From assembly GCF_041296385.1 (NCBI RefSeq), contig NW_027184085.1:1308501-1372500 (forward strand): a stretch of DNA of 64,000 nucleotides. The letters are read 5' to 3'. The position numbers were made by a program, and so were the translations under genes. The notes below the pieces were generated by a model that saw only the letters and a program-made list of their open reading frames with translations, searched no databases and was not told where the DNA came from. Of this stretch, positions 1 through 12,400 are shown one piece after another (within the stretch, counting starts at the first letter, position 1; each line of letters opens with the position of its first letter). The stretch comes from Aphelocoma coerulescens (taxonomy: Eukaryota > Chordata > Aves > Passeriformes > Corvidae).

Positions 1-960
1 GTTTCGATGCAGCGAGGCCACGAGGAGCGTGGGGCCAGCGACGGCGGCGTGTCAGCCACGGCCACTTCTTTGAACAAGCAGCCGAGAGGCCAAACCCAAA
101 CACTAACTCTAAAGCACCGGGCGGCGCTTCCTGCTCCAAGGCCGCGCCAGCCGCTCCGCTCCTTCCCAACTTTCACTCTCCAGGGCCTCGGAAGTTCACG
201 GCGGGTCGGGCCCGGCGCGGGGGGCCCGCGGCAGCAGCTGAGCCCGCTGGGGGGGCTCCCCGCGGCCTTGTGCGGCTCCCGGCGGGCTGGCAGCTCCATT
301 CGTCGCCGTTCTGGCAGGGGCAAACACGCACAGGCACAGCCGGGGCTGCTTCCCCCGGCTCCTCGCAGGCACCTCCGCACCTGCCGCAGGGCCCAGGGCT
401 GCCCCCGCCGCAGGCCGAGCCTCGGGGCCTCGCACCACCGTGCTGCTGCTTCGGCACTACCCCCCGCGGGGCCGGACCGGGGACACGGAGCATCCCAGGT
501 GGGCTCCATCCCCTCCCCGCGCCCGGGCGGCCTCCAGCGCCTCAGGATGCCCCGCAGACACGGGTTTACAAAGAGATAGAGGCCTGTGGTGCGCCGCCGC
601 AGTCGTATAATTGTTACCAGAACGGGATCTACCTCCTCCTGCGGCTGCTGCCCGCTGAGCGATGCCGGCCGAGGACCTGTTCCTAGTGAGGGAGAGCAGC
701 ACCCACCCGCCCGCCGGAGCTGCGTCCACCGCAGAACCCGCCACTGAATGGAGCCAACACCGAGGCGCCGGGGAGGGACACCCCGGGGGGGCGGGTGTGG
801 GCCGTGACTGACAGCTCGCACCGCCAATCGAAGGGACGAGAGCTCGCAGGCGACGGCGGCTTTTGGCCAATGAACGTTTTATCCCGCCCCCGCAGAGGGG
901 AAAGCGGGACAGGCGCGGCGGGGCGGGGCCTCCCGTATGTTAATTAGGTGGGGCGGAACA
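1..960. promoter_or_regulatory. CpG island, promoter of an unidentified gene at the left edge
   Basis: CpG-dense DNA with two CCAAT boxes (824-828 and 867-871) and a GC box (920-930, GGGGCGGGGCC). No recognisable coding exon is present, so the gene and direction are unknown. In mammals ME2 lies beyond the 3' side of MAPK4 and is transcribed in the same direction. A minus-strand ME2 promoter is therefore plausible here, but only by recalled synteny. Confidence 0.55.
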
Positions 961-1011
961 GCGAATCAGCGTGGGGGGGCGGGGCGAGGGGCGGAGCTGG
1001 GGCATGCGCGG

Positions 1012-1420
1012 GGACGGGGGCGTGAGGGGAGGGGGCGTGAGGGGAGGGGGATGGGAGGGGAGGGGGGCGTGAGGGGATGGGGGCGTGAGGGGATGCGGAT
1101 GGGAGGGGATGGGGGCGTGAGGGGATGGGGGCGTGAGGGGATGGGGGCGTGAGGGGATGGGGATGGGAGGGGACGGGGAACTGAGGGGACGAGGGACTGA
1201 GGGGATGAGGGCGTGAGGGGATGGGGAATGTGAGGGGGTGGGAACGTGAGGGAATGGGTCTGTGAGGAGTTGGGTCCATAAGGAGTCTGGGTCCATGAGG
1301 GGATGGGTCTATGAGGAGTTGGGGTCCATAAGGAGTCTGGGTCCATGAGGGGATGGGGCTGTGAGGAGCTGGGGTCCATAAGGAGTCTGGGGCTGTGACG
1401 GGACAGGGCTGCGAGTGCCG
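1012..1420 (+). repeat. G-rich minisatellite next to the CpG island
   Basis: The left part repeats a unit of about 16 bp, GTGAGGGGATGGGGGC, with variants. From about 1258 it changes to a unit of about 50 bp containing TCCATAAGGAGTCTGGG. Runs of four to six Gs recur every few bases on the plus strand, so G-quadruplex formation is likely. The open frames across it are repeat artefacts. Confidence 0.85.
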
Positions 1421-2008
1421 CGTGGCACCCAGGATGGTTGGGGACGGTGGCTCCCGAGGGGCATCCCGCTGGCGAGGAGGCTGAGGGCGAAAGGCAAAGC
1501 AGCAGGAGGGCAGCAGGGAGCGGTGGCAGGGAAATGGGGTCACTCCACGCAGAGTTCCTTGAAGCGACACAGAAGCTGCTGCCAGTGGCCAGGGCCACCG
1601 TGCTGCATGCCCTGCATGGAACAGGGCTCCTCAAAACATGCAGAGCCACAGTGCTGAGCTAACCCCTGCCTCATCTGCTGCCATACCGAGCCTGGAGGGC
1701 TGGAATAGCCCTGGGCTCAATCAGAAGGCTTGGCAGAAGTCATCAAGGCAGATAATTCTGCAGGTCAGCACTAATACTGCAGAAGAAAAGAGGAAAACCA
1801 TCACTTTTCACAGTAACACCGGGTGTTTGTCCTAGCCATGGTCTCACCTCAGTAGCAGTGATACCTGTCCCCAGCTCAGCCTCCACAGCCTAGAGAGGGA
1901 AAGTACAGGGCTGTGAATCCTGACAGCTCAGCCCATCCCAGCCTTCATCTGCCTCCTCCCCAGCCCAAACTCAGATGTTTTCCAGTGCTGCAAATTTTGA
2001 GGCTGCTA
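1421..2008. other. Intergenic stretch without recognised feature
   Basis: No gene, repeat family or RNA recognised. It lies between the minisatellite and a CR1 tail. Confidence 0.5.
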
Positions 2009-2233
2009 ATCACAGAATCCTGGGTTGGAAAGGACCTTAAAGCTCATCCATGGGCAGGGACACCTTCCACTGTCCCAGGCTGCTCCCAGCCCCAGTGTCC
2101 AGCCTGGCCTTGGACACTGCCAGGGATCCAGGGGCAGCCACAGCTGCTCTGGGCACCCTGTGCCAGGGCCTGCCCACCCTCACAGGAACAATTCCTTCCC
2201 AATCTCCCATCTGTCCCTGCCCTCTGGCAGTTA
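2009..2233 (-). mobile_element. CR1 LINE, 5'-truncated 3' tail
   Basis: Starts with AATCACAGAATCCTGGGTTG, the reverse complement of a CR1 3' end, and continues with the usual CR1 tail text (GGCAGGGACACCTTCCACTG, CTGGCCTTGGACACTGCCAG). The inserted element is on the minus strand. The wording of the tail resembles passerine CR1-J-like copies. Confidence 0.85.
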
Positions 2234-2299
2234 AAAACTGAAGTTTTTATTTTAACAGGAACTTCTATTAAGTTAGAATTTTAACTCTCTGCTGGCACT

Positions 2300-2660
2300 G
2301 AACACGATTTAAATAGTTGGACGTATGAAGGAGCACTGTGCAGCTAAAAGAAGCGGAGTCACTATAGTAACAGTATCAAATATGTAAGCCTACTTAATCA
2401 AAACCTCCTCTCCTAATTATGATTTTGAAGCCTGTCATGAAGAGCACGTTCAGCTGCTTCCCTCCCCCGTCAGCATGACCGTGGCGGCTTTGAAACCTTT
2501 CCGAACAATGCTGCTCTGCACCTATAAACAAAGGACACAGCGAAAATAACCTGCAAGGTCATGACGTCGTGCCAGGCTAAAAATAGCCCAAATTGAAGGC
2601 ATTTAAAAACGCCTGGCTTCGTACCCAAACGGCACAAATCACTTCTGCTGTAAGCCCGTG
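2300..2660. promoter_or_regulatory. Candidate conserved noncoding element with a motif cluster
   Basis: AT-rich, non-repetitive DNA. Within 35 bp it contains an extended nuclear-receptor half-site (GCAAGGTCA, 2553-2561), a CRE-like TGACGTCG (2562-2569) and a perfect MEF2 site CTAAAAATAG (2577-2586). Enhancer function is inference. Confidence 0.3.
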
Positions 2661-3056
2661 CCGCTTCAGACCGGCGGAGGATATTCCCCAGTATCGCCTA
2701 ATGACCAGCTGAGGCCTTGCTGGAGCACACTGTGCAGCACTTTGTTGTGGAAGAATGGCTGTCTGGAAAGCTGCGCCGTAATTAGTCACAGCAGAGGAAA
2801 ACCTGCACCCCAGGGGCTGCAATCTGGCAGGGCTGCGGGGCTGGAGCTCCCCGCAGGGTTTTGATGGGAGGGGGAGCTGTCATTTCCAGACAGCACCCAC
2901 TGCTTTCGAGCCCTCCCAGCAGCCCCGTGGTATCAGTTCTGTTGGTTCTCAAATCCAGGCTCCAAACCTTTTCCAAGGGACAAGTTCTGTGGAGAGGAGG
3001 CCTGCTCCATGCTTCGTGCCCCAACACAGCCCCAGCTGGCACGGGAGGCAGCAGGA

Positions 3057-3515
3057 TCATGGAATCACAGAATCGTTTGGGTTGGAACAGCCCTCAGACC
3101 CTCAAGTCCAACCATTCCCCCCGCACATCCAAGGCCACCACCAAGCCATGTTCCCAGGTGCCACAACCACACGGCTCAAGGGATGGGGACTTCACCACTG
3201 CCCTGGGCAGCTCTGCCAGGGCTGGACATCCCTCTCCATGAAGGAATTTCCCCCAGTATCCACCCTGAGCCTCCCCTGGCCCCGCCTGAGGCCGTTCCCT
3301 CTCCTCCTGTCCCTGTTCCCTGGGAGCAGAGCCCGACCCCCCCGGCTGCCCCCTCCTGTCAGGGACTTGTGCAGAGCCACAAGGTCCCCCCTGAGCCTCC
3401 TTTGCTCCAGCCTGAGCCCCTTTCCCAGCTCCCTCAGCCGCTCCTGGGGCTCCAGCCCCTTCCCAGCTCCGTTCCCTTCCCTGGACACGCTCCAGCCGCT
3501 CAGTGTCACTCATTG
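3057..3515 (-). mobile_element. CR1 LINE tail, a different subfamily
   Basis: Begins with the reverse-complemented terminal repeats ATCATGGA-ATCACAGA and a GGTTGGAA-type core. It then continues antisense through CR1 3' sequence to about 3515. It diverges from the CR1 at 2009 after the first 60 bp, so it belongs to another subfamily. Confidence 0.75.
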
Positions 3516-5439
3516 TGAGCCTCCATGCCACTGCCTGTGCTACAGAACAAGAGGAGCAGTTGTTTCTCCCTCCTCCCCAGGGCTTTTATCACCATATTTG
3601 GTGCTCAGCTCAGAAGAGTTTCTTCTGGCACACAGAATGTTGCCGCCTTGCTGTTGCCAAGAGAACAACCGTGAGCCCTCGGAGCTCCTCGGCGCTGTGG
3701 AGCCAGCCAGCAGCGATCTGCTATCCCTCTTGACTGCGCTGGAGCAGCCTCCACAAGTGCCAGAGCTCGCCCACTGCAGGGTGAGAATTCATTCAGAAAC
3801 TTTCAATGCAGCCGATGACTGTTTCATGATCGCTCCCGATTTCCTGCGTGCACAGGCCGCTGCATTCTACCAGAGCTCCTTTCCAGAGGGAGCCAGTGGT
3901 TTGTGCTAAATTAAAATTGCATCTCCCAAAAATCATCTCTGTTTGAAGGTAGTTTTCTTAAATCACATCAAGGTGGTTTCTCAAGCCACTTCCACCACCC
4001 TAAAACTGTGATCTGTTTCTCTTTAGAGTTTTCCTAGACTTCTGGTCGTTTTCTGCTTGGTTTTTGTCTTTTTACTAAAGAGAACTTCCTTCCTGCTCAG
4101 TTCTTCTCATGATAAATCATACTGGTTGTAACCACTTACGCCTGATAAAGTACGCAGAAGGCTTTTGTTCCCCATCCTTGAGATAGTTGTGACTCCTTTC
4201 TGTAACATTTTCAGCTTTTCAAATATCTTACTTAAAGTAACATCACCAGCACCGGACCCTGTGTTCTTGGTTTTTTTCTATCACTGATCCTTGATGCAAA
4301 TAAATAAATAAAAATAATCTCTGTTCTAGTTGCCTAGACCTGTCCTTTCATTCCTGCCATAGTGCTACACTGTCACCGCCATAAATACACTGATAACGCA
4401 GCTGTGTGTATACGGCTAACACAGAACAAACACTTATTTAATAATTATTTCATCTCAGAAGCTTTTGCAGCACCGATTAGCAGAAGCAGCCGTCCCTCAG
4501 AAGGCAGTTTCTGTCGCTGGATAAGAACTGGCCTCTTCGCCTGCTGCTCTTTATTTCTGTTAACTGTGACACGGTCAGACCAAGCCTGATGTGGAGAGAT
4601 GACCCGGCTGACTCCTCACATTTACATGAGACTGTAGCAGGCACGAGGCAGTAAAGGTAATGGTTACCCCGAGGCAAGGTTTGGGAAGAAAAATTATGTC
4701 TTTTATTACACCAATTCCACTGAAAGATATAACTTCTCTCCACAAGGCTTGCCCCCTGCACTTCTTTAGAGCAACAACAGAGCTAAATATGTTTACACTG
4801 TTTCCATTTTTTGCATCCAATTTCTGACTGGTAATTTTATGGTGTGCTTTAAAGCAATTCCGTGTAAAATTTCTCATTTAGTCTGTTTGGAGTCGTGTAT
4901 CCAGAAGAGTCTCTAGCCCTGAGAGCAGCTCACATGGGAACAGCCCACACCGGTGCAGAGCCATTTGGTGCTCTACCATCCAACCCAACGTCCACATGCA
5001 GGCCGTGTTTTGGGAGTAACGTGCTAATTCCTGCTCTGTCTCCGGGGATTGTCTGGGGAAATGCCTCTCCAGAGCTGTGGCCGGGATTGTGCCTCACGGT
5101 GTAGGTGGCAAAGCTCCAGCTCCTGGGAGCACTTTGTGGCACTGTTACTTCTGCCCTGGCTGGGGATGGCACTGCTTGGACACCACCCAAACGTGTCTGT
5201 GAGCCTTCCTGGCCTGCAGGGATGCCAGCCCCTCCTCAGCTCTGACAAATGCCTTTGTCAGCCACTCTCACTGTAGGTTAATGGGTTGGTCTTTTGCTGC
5301 TTTTTAATTTACGTTTTACTTTCTCTTCTTGTGATCTGCAGCCTCTGTTTAGGCCAGTTTGAGCTCAGGTCATGCCGTGGCTCTACTCTGCTGAGCTCCT
5401 GCACAGCCAGGCACGTGGTGAGAAAACCTGAGATGGGCT
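3516..5439. other. Intergenic stretch without recognised feature
   Basis: AT-richer DNA with a short AAATA-type simple repeat near 4298-4316. No gene or family recognised. Confidence 0.5.
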
Positions 5440-5670
5440 GACCAGGTGATACTCCGACTAGATAGAAGGAAAAAGCTTTTTATGGTGAGGGTGGTAAATT
5501 TAGCGAGGTAAATTATTAATGAGGGTAGCAAATTTTCTAATAAGGTTGGGCCAGGTTGCCCAGAGAGGTGATAGATGGCCTGGAAACCTGGGATAGTGCC
5601 TGGAAACATTCTGGGCCAGCTCGGATGGGGCTCTGAGCATCCTGGTCTGGTGGAGACCACAGGTATCGCA
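5440..5670 (+). mobile_element. Old, degraded CR1 LINE tail
   Basis: Contains diverged but recognisable CR1 text in sense orientation: GTGAGGGTGGT, GGTTGCCCAGAGAGGTGATAG, CTGGAAACATTC and GGATGGGGCTCTGAGCA. The end is unclear. Confidence 0.65.
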
Positions 5671-5851
5671 CCGAGTGGATCTCCCAGGGGGAGGCAGCAG
5701 CCATTTTAATGCTCTCATCCCCTAATGAACTGCATTTCTGCTGGGAATCACGGCAACCCCCTTCCTGCCCACTGCTGCTGGTTGTGTCCGCTGCAGCGAA
5801 ACCAGGTCTATTTATTTACATCTGCCGTGCCACCACTCTCAGCTCTGGTGT

Positions 5852-5852
<1 letters not shown>

Positions 5853-5887
<35 letters not shown>
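5853..5887 (+). repeat. (CA)n microsatellite
   Basis: About 17 uninterrupted CA dinucleotides. Confidence 0.97.
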
Positions 5888-5888
<1 letters not shown>

Positions 5889-5891
<3 letters not shown>

Positions 5892-8800
5892 CGTTTCCTG
5901 CACCATCCTCATAACCGGGATCTTTCTTCCAGAAACCACCCTGCTGCAACCCAGCTCTGCCCTCCGCACGCTTGACATCGTGATTCTTTATTTCGGCTCG
6001 AGTGGCTGAGGCCCTGCTGTGCTGACGGGAGGGGAGAGGGGCACTCGGGGCTGGATCCATCCACATCCCGGGCCGGTGCAGCCGTGCCCGCGCAGCTCTG
6101 CGGCATCCGCTGGTGTCTCGGAGACTCGAGCAGGAGCCGAGCACGCACGGAGGGGGAGGACTGCCCTCTTCTGACCGCTCGCGGGATGCCAAACTGCGCC
6201 TGGCAGCCTTTGTTCGGCCGGAGCGGCGATAAAAAGCACCAAAACCGCTAAATTCGCCGTGAGTTTGCAAGTCCTGAAGTGTCACTGAGCTCAGTTAAGC
6301 TGGAAAGAGGTGTCGGTCAGACTCCTCGCGAGAGAGTCTAAGCCCATCGGCAGGGCCTGGTGACACTGGACTCGGGTTTAAGAGCTTGAAATCGGTGCTT
6401 TTTGTTCTCTCTCACCTCACAGGCTGTGCATGTGTGCTGCAGGATGAGAATGGACCTTGCAGAGACTGATCAGAGCCAGAATGAGCCCTGGAAGTGAAAA
6501 GATGAGTCCCATCAGCCTATGCACACTCTTATTTCTGCCTTTAGTGACGGACACCTCACTCAGCCTGGGCTCCCAGGCAACCACACCAGTACCTCCGGCT
6601 GGACAATCTCTCTGCTGAGAACACTGCTTTGGTCGCCATGTGGCAGCAACCGACAGAAATACTAGAGAAACCTGCCAGAAAAGACACATTAACCTTCACA
6701 GTCTCAGATTGCTCTGGCTTGAAATGCTATAAACCACATTTTCTGCACTTAGCACAGCGTCGTTGTCTCAGCCCTGACGTTTCTGTGCCTAGCGAAGGAT
6801 GTCATCCTAATCAGAGCAAAACTACCCAGTTTCCTACAAAGCGAGAAGAGAGCTGATAAGCAGAGCACCATCCTGGCAGTGAGGAGAAACGGCTTGTGCT
6901 GTTTGAGTCATCATTCCCGTGCTGAGCGGGGCTGAAGGCAAGGCAATCCACGGGACTCTGCTAAAGCAGCCTTACAGCTGCTGACCCACAGCGCTCCCTC
7001 TGTGTCCCGCTTGGACTCCTCGGCATTTCGTCCTGCATGTACTCTCACTGGACACGTGGTGCTAGCTGAATCGCAAAATCCAACTCCTTCTGCAGGAGAG
7101 GGCTGATATTAAACCGCAGAAACACTCAGGTAGGAAAATACCAGGTGACATGATCAGTTTTTACATCTCACACAAAAAGTAAAGGCCATAAATAGCTTAC
7201 ATCAATTGTGTATTTTATCACTTAACAGAACGCACAGATATCTGGGTTTGGGACAGTGTCAGATGTCTCAGTTCTGACATATTTGGAGAGGGGGTTGTGA
7301 GACATCTGGATAGGGAGTTATGAGCCAGCTACAAAACCTCTGCTAAAAAGCAAGCTTTGGCACCTATTCAGAAGCTCTTCTGTAGTTTAAATTACAGAGA
7401 AACTAGCTCAGTCAAGATTTCATCAACAATGTTGTGAAAGGAAGTCTCCAATTCTCGACAACTTCACGAACAGGATTTTTCTCTTTTCTGAGAGCAAGGG
7501 AACTTGAGACTCTTAAAAATCCAGACCTACTTAGCTAACGTGTTTTGTTTGTTTTTTCTTTCCTGGTTTAAGCTTGTTTTCCTCAATGCAGGGATCAGGT
7601 GGGCTGAGGCTGAATGGAATCAATGCCAAAAGGCACGTGAGGATTAACGGTGGCAGGACAGAGCTGCAGGAGGCACAGCCCTGACACTCTAAAGGCAGTG
7701 TGCTGAAGGAAGAAAGCCATCAGACAGCCGAGCTACTGGGAACAATTTACCCTCCCCACGTCTGGTCCTGACCACCATTATCCACTCCAGGTTCCCCAAA
7801 GTGGCTGCCAGGAAGATGTGCCGCTCCCTTTTCTTCGCGGGACCTCAGCTGAGGCTGGGTGACCCGCAGGCTCCATCAACCCCTTGTGTCCTCAGGCGCG
7901 TTTTGGGGACGCTTGGCGCCCCTGCTGTGATTTAATGCTCTCATTCAATGCACTCCTAGGGCTGCTCCTCCCCGCTCCCCGCGTCAGCTGAAGAGGTGCT
8001 GGGGGTTTCTCATCAGGACACTGCCAGCAGCAGCAGCTGGGGGCTGTCAGCATCGAGCCGCCGCAGCCCCCACTGCAGCAGCCCCCGAGGCCCCGGCGTG
8101 GCCAGGCCCGGAGCAGCACTGCAGCCTGCGAGTATTTCCTGCGCGCCTGAGCCCCGGAGAGCCAGTCCATGCCTGCTCCTCAGCCTCAGCCCTTCCCGCA
8201 GCTCCTGCAGAGCGCAGCCCGCAGAGAACGCCGGCAGCGACAGCAGCTGCGTGCGCTGCTTTCGGGATACTCGCTGTACAGAAGTGCTCACAAAGGCCCC
8301 AACAGCAAGACACTGCACTTTTCCAGCTTCTGATAAACTCGTGTGAACCAGCTCTGCCCATCATGCCTGTCCCAAATGTGAGGGATGCAGAGTTACAAGA
8401 GCTGCAGCACCAGGTTACTGTTCAGAAAGATTTTGACTTCTCATTTTGAGCTCCTCCGAGAGAACATATGTTTCTCTCTGTAAGACCAAAAGCAGCTCGC
8501 AACACCAATTTTTAAATATTGTTACAAATGATGAGCCTCTTGGGTTTTAAAAGCCACTTAGTTTAGCAGGCACACCTATCAGCTCTGTCCCACCTGGGCA
8601 GAGGAACACGGTTCCTGCCTTCTGCCATCGCTGTCAGAGGCAGCAGTGAATGTGCTGCCAGAGCTGAAGATGATTTGTATTTTTCAGCCACACTGGTACA
8701 ACCCAGGACACCTGGCCAGTGCAGACTCAGGTCTCCAGAAACAGCAGAATTTCCTTTTCTGTTCTAACATCGGCTGCCAAAATACCAACCCAAGCCAACA

Positions 8801-9009
8801 AAGTGCACAGCCACACACACACAGGCAACAAAGTTGACTTAGGTGGCTTTGCTGACCTGCCTGATGACGATGTGCTGAAATACTCTGCTGCAGAAAACCT
8901 GCCAGACACAATTCAGCAAGACAAACACCTCCTGGCTTTCTCCACAGGAGCAGGGACCACCGACCACCCTGCAAAGCCAGACCTACAGCTGCTCCTGATG
9001 CCTGAAGAG
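5889..9009. other. Intergenic stretch, no recognised gene
   Basis: Contains a moderately GC-rich patch at 6040-6260, then mostly AT-richer unique DNA. A second GC-rich patch lies at 7950-8240. Neither has a coding exon I can identify. Confidence 0.4.
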
Positions 9010-9480
9010 GCCTCCTAGAAACAGAGACTAGGCAGGAGTAAGGGAACAAGGCAGGTATTTATTTGAAAGGCCTTCAAAGGTACCCCTGGGAGCCAGAGGC
9101 CACTGCCCAGATGGACAGCAGGTCACGAGTCCTTCACACTTTTATAGGTTTGGTTCATTTGCATATCAGGGTTAATTCCCCTCTGCTTGCTCCCCTTTAG
9201 AGGCTTTTGGTTTATACTTTTTGGGCCTAGGACGGTCTGGATGTCTTTGAAGAGCAGCCCGGAGAGGCTTTGTTATGTCTGCCCGGCACGAGAGAGCAGA
9301 AGTGAACAGGCTCCAAGGAACTTCAGAGTGACACACCAGGCAGTGTGGGATTTGAAAAGTATAAAAGTTCAGACCTAAGGCATCACTCCTCACAGCTTAC
9401 GCATATCCAAGCAGGTGCGATCCCATTATTTTCCCCAGCCGGGGGAAAAGCTTGGTGTCAAATCACCGACCGCTGGCGCA
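9010..9480 (-). mobile_element. Probable solo LTR of an endogenous retrovirus
   Basis: On the minus strand it shows LTR order: a long leader, a TATA box (CCTATAAAAGTG, 9149-9138), then AATAAA (9064-9059) about 75 bp later. No gag, pol or env reading frame is next to it, so it would be a solo LTR. Ends and target-site duplication were not resolved, and the family is not identified. Confidence 0.35.
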
Positions 9481-12400
9481 CCTTCCTGCAAACCTTCTGT
9501 GCATCACAGGCACTGAAAATGGGATCTGCTGCAGGATGGAAGGTGAGAGCAGGGCTCTAGCCATCAGTTTGGGTCCCCTGCGGGGTGGACCTGTGCGGCT
9601 TGATCGGGCACTGGATGGGGAAAGCCGGAACCCAACTTCGATGAATTTCCCTGCAGAGGGCGGCCTGTCCTTGCCTAAGACGGCTCGCAGCCCCAAGAGC
9701 TGCACGACTCTGGAATCCGTTCTAGGCAGGAAACACAACTGTTCCCACCTGGCAGCGGCTGGGGAAGAGCTGCCTTGCAGAGTGCCAGCCCCGGCTTGAG
9801 GGCACCCTCCGAAAGGACACCTCTGTGCACCCCAGACACTTCAGATGGAAGCAGGCTCCTGCTGGCCGCCCCCGAATCCTCCACTCAGCTCCGCCTCTTC
9901 CATGGCTTCCTTCTCCCTTCACACCCTCTTTTGTCTACCCACGTCCTCAGAGAGCAGATCCTGGCTCTTTTGTGGCTGTTGCTGGGCAGAGAGCTTGGCG
10001 GGTCCAGCAGGAGCCTCAGCCAGAAGTGGAGCCAGAGCAGCTGGGACCGGTGGGCTCCATGTCTGCCCTTCCCTGGATCAGCTGGTGCCGGAGCTGGGTT
10101 CCCTGCAGGCTGCCACTCACTGTCACTTCAGTGCCCTGAGCTAGGTGACCTTTAAAGGTACCTTCTCACCCAAACCATTCCACGGTCCTATAAAAGCCTC
10201 ACAGCTGGGAAAGGAAACCAGAGCGCACCTCACGCTTTTCATCAGCCGGCCTCAAGGCATTTTGTTTCACCCCCCCATTTTACACGTGAGGCTGAGCACA
10301 CAGAGCTCGGCAGAGCTCAGGGAGGAGCAGGCTGCAGAGCCAGTCCCAGAGCAGCTCTGCCTCGCTCCTGAACACACATCGGGAACACCAGGGCTGCCCG
10401 ATGTGAGCACACTGTGTGTGAGCACAGTGATGCTCATGCGAAGATCCAGCAGCGCCGGGAGACCATATCGCTCCCGGGGGAGCCGCTCCAAGTGGCAGAC
10501 GAGAGGATGGAACAGCTTAGCATTTACTGACGGCTCCTGTGTTCCAGGGACATAATTTGGAGCGACAAAGTACCTGCTCTGTGAGAACAGACCCCTCGCC
10601 CGGTGGAGAGATGACAAACAGGTCTGCCCATGTCTGGCTTTTAATGAGCCAAGTTCAGCCGGCGTGAAATGTCACTCGGTGCCTCTGGAGACACAGGAGT
10701 CACAGCCAAAGGAAGACACCGGGGCTCCTGCTGCTCAGCCCCTCTGTCAGCGCCTCGCTGATTAAATATTTCAGTTTGTTGCTCAGCAGCTCACAGGCTG
10801 GCATTTTTGCCACCGTTGCCTCCGGTTCCCTGTTTGTTTGTCCATCAGAGACTGGGGGACGGCACAGCCTGGCTGAGGATTAAGGGGTGACACACAAACT
10901 GCCACCGAGGTCTCTGCAGAGACACCACTGCGTGCCAGCAACATCTCTGTCCCCAGACAGGCCTCTCCCGCTGCCATGGGAGGGTGGAGGAGCTCCTGCA
11001 GGCTCCGGTGGCACTCAGGAGGTGTCGGGGTGCAGCTCTGGAAGCAGACAGTGGGATGAGATGTACATGGCTCAGAAACGGCACAGGCCACGCACGGGTA
11101 ACAGGAGCCCCTGATTCGGTGCTAATTTTGGCCAGAAAAGCTGATTTCTCTGCATCCTTTTAGGACGTAGGAAGAGAGTTATGAGCTCTCGGGGCTGTGG
11201 GACACAGAGCTGCTCAGCAGGCTGAGTTAGAGGCAGCAGCACCCGAATGTGAGGCCTTGTTTTGCTGCAGTGACAGACTTTTCAGCCTGCCATGAATAAA
11301 CATCATACACCATCTTCTCTGGAGAGAGAGGCTTTTCTTCTTCCTTCCTTTCACAGCTGACACTTGCAGGGGATTACACAAGGAAAATCTGGGGTCCCCC
11401 CCTCCAATTCCTATTTAACTGTGTCCAGGAGGGTTCTCTCTTGTTTATGGACCTCCCTGAGCACTGTTTGCCTACAGTGGACACACAGCAGCAGTGCATC
11501 TGTCCCTCTTGCCTTGCCCAGCCCTCCTCACAGCCAGCTGTGCCAAAGGATTGACTCTAGAGCCTGAGGAGACATTCTCAGGTGAGGCTCTCCTGTCCCC
11601 CTGCACGGACTGCTTTGGGGACTGATGAGTCTTCTGTGGTAGGTAGGATGTGAATGCTGCACACCCACAAACACCAGAGCACATCAAACTCCTATAAAAG
11701 TGTGGGCTCCTTGCTCAGGGATGGAACACCTCGAGTACCAACCCCCTGCAGCAAGCTGGAGAAGCAGATGGTTTGTATGAGGACAGCCTGGATCCTCTGC
11801 GCATTTCACTTGTGGCCTGCTGCCCTCCTGGGGGTTTTATTCCTACAGCAGCACAGAGAAGTTCTCCTAATGCAGGAATTCTCATCTCCACAGGTGAAGG
11901 AGGGTGAGATGTGGCTGAGCTTTGTGATGAGATGGAAGGATGGAACTGTGAGGTTGGAAACAAACCTTCCCAGTCCGGAATCCTGATCCGGAGGCTGGGC
12001 AGGTGTTCAGCCCATGGAACACGTTGTGTTTGTGCGCACACACAGAGGAGTTCTGCTGTGCCTGGCTGAGCCCAGGGCATGCACGTGGCAGGTTTCCTTC
12101 CACCTTTCCCCTCCTAAACACTGCGGAGTGTTTCAGGGAAGGACTTACCTGGGTGACTGGTGGCTTCCCGGCATCCAGCTGCTCGTGGGCACAGGGCTTT
12201 GCAGAGCACAGGAAGAATGCTTCGGGCTGGAAGCATTTTCTTCCCTTACTTCAGGTTGCTGGGGAAATGTTGTCCCTTCTGGATACTGACGTGGGGAGCC
12301 ACCGGGAGATGCAGCACTGAAGGTGTGTGATGGGAAGCTTCTCACTGAACACTCCTGCTGGCACTGGAGCAGTCAGCAGTGGCCAGCAGGATTCAGAGAC

